6,995 bases of DNA from Gammaproteobacteria bacterium (lineage in GTDB: Bacteria; Pseudomonadota; Gammaproteobacteria; SZUA-229): positions 1-6,995 of the forward strand of contig WFUQ01000209.1 of assembly GCA_015484935.1 (NCBI GenBank), given 5' to 3'. Positions within the stretch are counted from its first letter, which is position 1. Each line of letters starts with the position of its first letter. Made by a program: the position numbers and the translations under genes. The notes beneath the pieces are model-generated. The model saw only the letters and a program-made list of their open reading frames with translations, did no database searches and was not told the DNA's origin. Below, in pieces: positions 6,593 through 6,995 of this stretch.

Positions 6593-6995
6593 CCAGATAC
6601 TTTCCTTTGTACTTGCCTGTTAATGTCTCTAGAAAGAGACTGATCAAAAATATATCTTCGTTGTTGAGTTCGCGACCGAGCTGCGTTTTGCCCATGATGT
6701 AGATCGCTTCACCCAGTGTCTCTGCCTGACCATCGTGCAGATAGGGGGCAGTGACAGCTACGTTACGTAACGACGGGACTTTGAATACATATTTATCGGA
6801 ACGCTTTCCTGTGATATTCATCCGTCCGAGATCACTCTTTGTCGGATTGCCGCGTTCTGCGATATAGTCATAAAAGATTCCGAACTTCTGATACAGATTG
6901 CCACCGACGTTGATGCCCTGGTGGCAACTCGCGCAGCCATATTGTTTGAATAACTGGTAGCCGCTTATCTCTTCATCAGTGATAGCATCCTGATC
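6576..6995 (-). CDS. Di-haem cytochrome c peroxidase / MauG-family protein, C-terminal fragment (5' end off window)
   Basis: The minus-strand frame is open from the window edge (6995) to a TGA at 6576-6578, giving 139 residues of the C-terminal domain of a periplasmic di-haem peroxidase. CASCH (codons within 6921-6935) is a CxxCH haem c attachment site, here the second haem of the family. It is followed by GGNLYQKFG, then VFKVPSLRNVAVTAPYLHDG, the family's most recognisable stretch. The methionine of MGKTQLG lies about 76 residues after the haem histidine, close to the His201-Met275 spacing I recall for Pseudomonas CCP, so it is the likely distal ligand of the high-potential haem. The histidine of PYLHDG matches the conserved loop histidine of that family. 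The family reduces H2O2 to water with electrons from small cytochromes, while MauG-type members oxidise other substrates. Which applies cannot be decided without the N-terminal half. The ATG at 6819-6821 is internal, not the start. The gene's end overlaps the GGDEF/EAL gene by 17 bases. Confidence 0.9.
   Translation of the reverse strand, partial: DQDAITDEEISGYQLFKQYGCASCHQGINVGGNLYQKFGIFYDYIAERGNPTKSDLGRMNITGKRSDKYVFKVPSLRNVAVTAPYLHDGQAETLGEAIYIMGKTQLGRELNNEDIFLISLFLETLTGKYKGKYLDEYQQ
6601..6606 (-). promoter_or_regulatory. Shine-Dalgarno site for the GGDEF/EAL gene, inside the peroxidase coding end
   Basis: On the minus strand AGGAAA (within AAAGGAAAG) stands 8 bases before ATG6592, a near-ideal spacing. 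It lies within the last codons of the peroxidase gene. It supports ATG6592 over the second ATG at 6562, which has only a weak purine stretch upstream. The layout suggests translational coupling of the two genes. Confidence 0.65.

Noticed and set aside
6576..6821. A complete 81-residue protein starting at ATG6819-6821
   Set aside because: The same frame continues upstream through a CxxCH haem motif and other family-typical residues, so the ATG is an internal codon of the peroxidase.
1..6995. Mobile element, CRISPR, prophage, tRNA or toxin-antitoxin content
   Set aside because: I found no transposase, integrase, terminal inverted repeats, regularly spaced repeats, cloverleaf-like sequence or small paired genes. 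All long coding space is explained by housekeeping or signalling genes.

Overview
The window looks like ordinary chromosomal DNA from a gammaproteobacterium. The main support is the full-length fused MnmC, whose two-domain form is typical of that class, and a YciK-type dehydrogenase. The multidomain GGDEF/EAL sensor and the di-haem cytochrome c peroxidase also fit an environmental, respiring proteobacterium. I cannot name genus or species. There is no sign of phage, transposons, CRISPR arrays, tRNA or rRNA.

Layout from left to right. Positions 1-237 (+) hold the C-terminal end of a thioredoxin-fold protein whose start lies off the window. It converges on a YciK-like short-chain dehydrogenase/reductase at 309-1049 (-). 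The short gap between them contains a small hairpin followed by a T-run, oriented to terminate the dehydrogenase transcript, and a short GCGTCCT direct repeat. An 85-base divergent spacer (1050-1134) separates the dehydrogenase from mnmC (1135-3057, +), the bifunctional tRNA-modification enzyme that completes the wobble uridine mnm5(s2)U. mnmC runs tail to tail into a very large minus-strand gene (3038-6592), and the two coding regions overlap by 20 bases. That gene encodes an 1184-residue membrane-bound cyclic-di-GMP enzyme with an extracytoplasmic helical sensor, two GAF domains, a PAS domain, GGDEF and EAL. It overlaps by 17 bases the end of an upstream minus-strand gene (6576 to beyond 6995) for a di-haem cytochrome c peroxidase/MauG-family protein, so the last two very probably form one transcript.

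Functionally there are three unrelated blocks: a thiol-redox protein and a dehydrogenase, tRNA wobble modification, and a periplasmic peroxidase coupled to a cyclic-di-GMP signalling protein. The last pair is the most interesting. It suggests, without proving, a link between periplasmic peroxide or electron-transport status and the motile/sessile switch. I do not see a clearly undescribed system. Every gene belongs to a recognisable family, and the notable points concern arrangement and details of individual proteins. No stretch over 300 bases lacks a gene.
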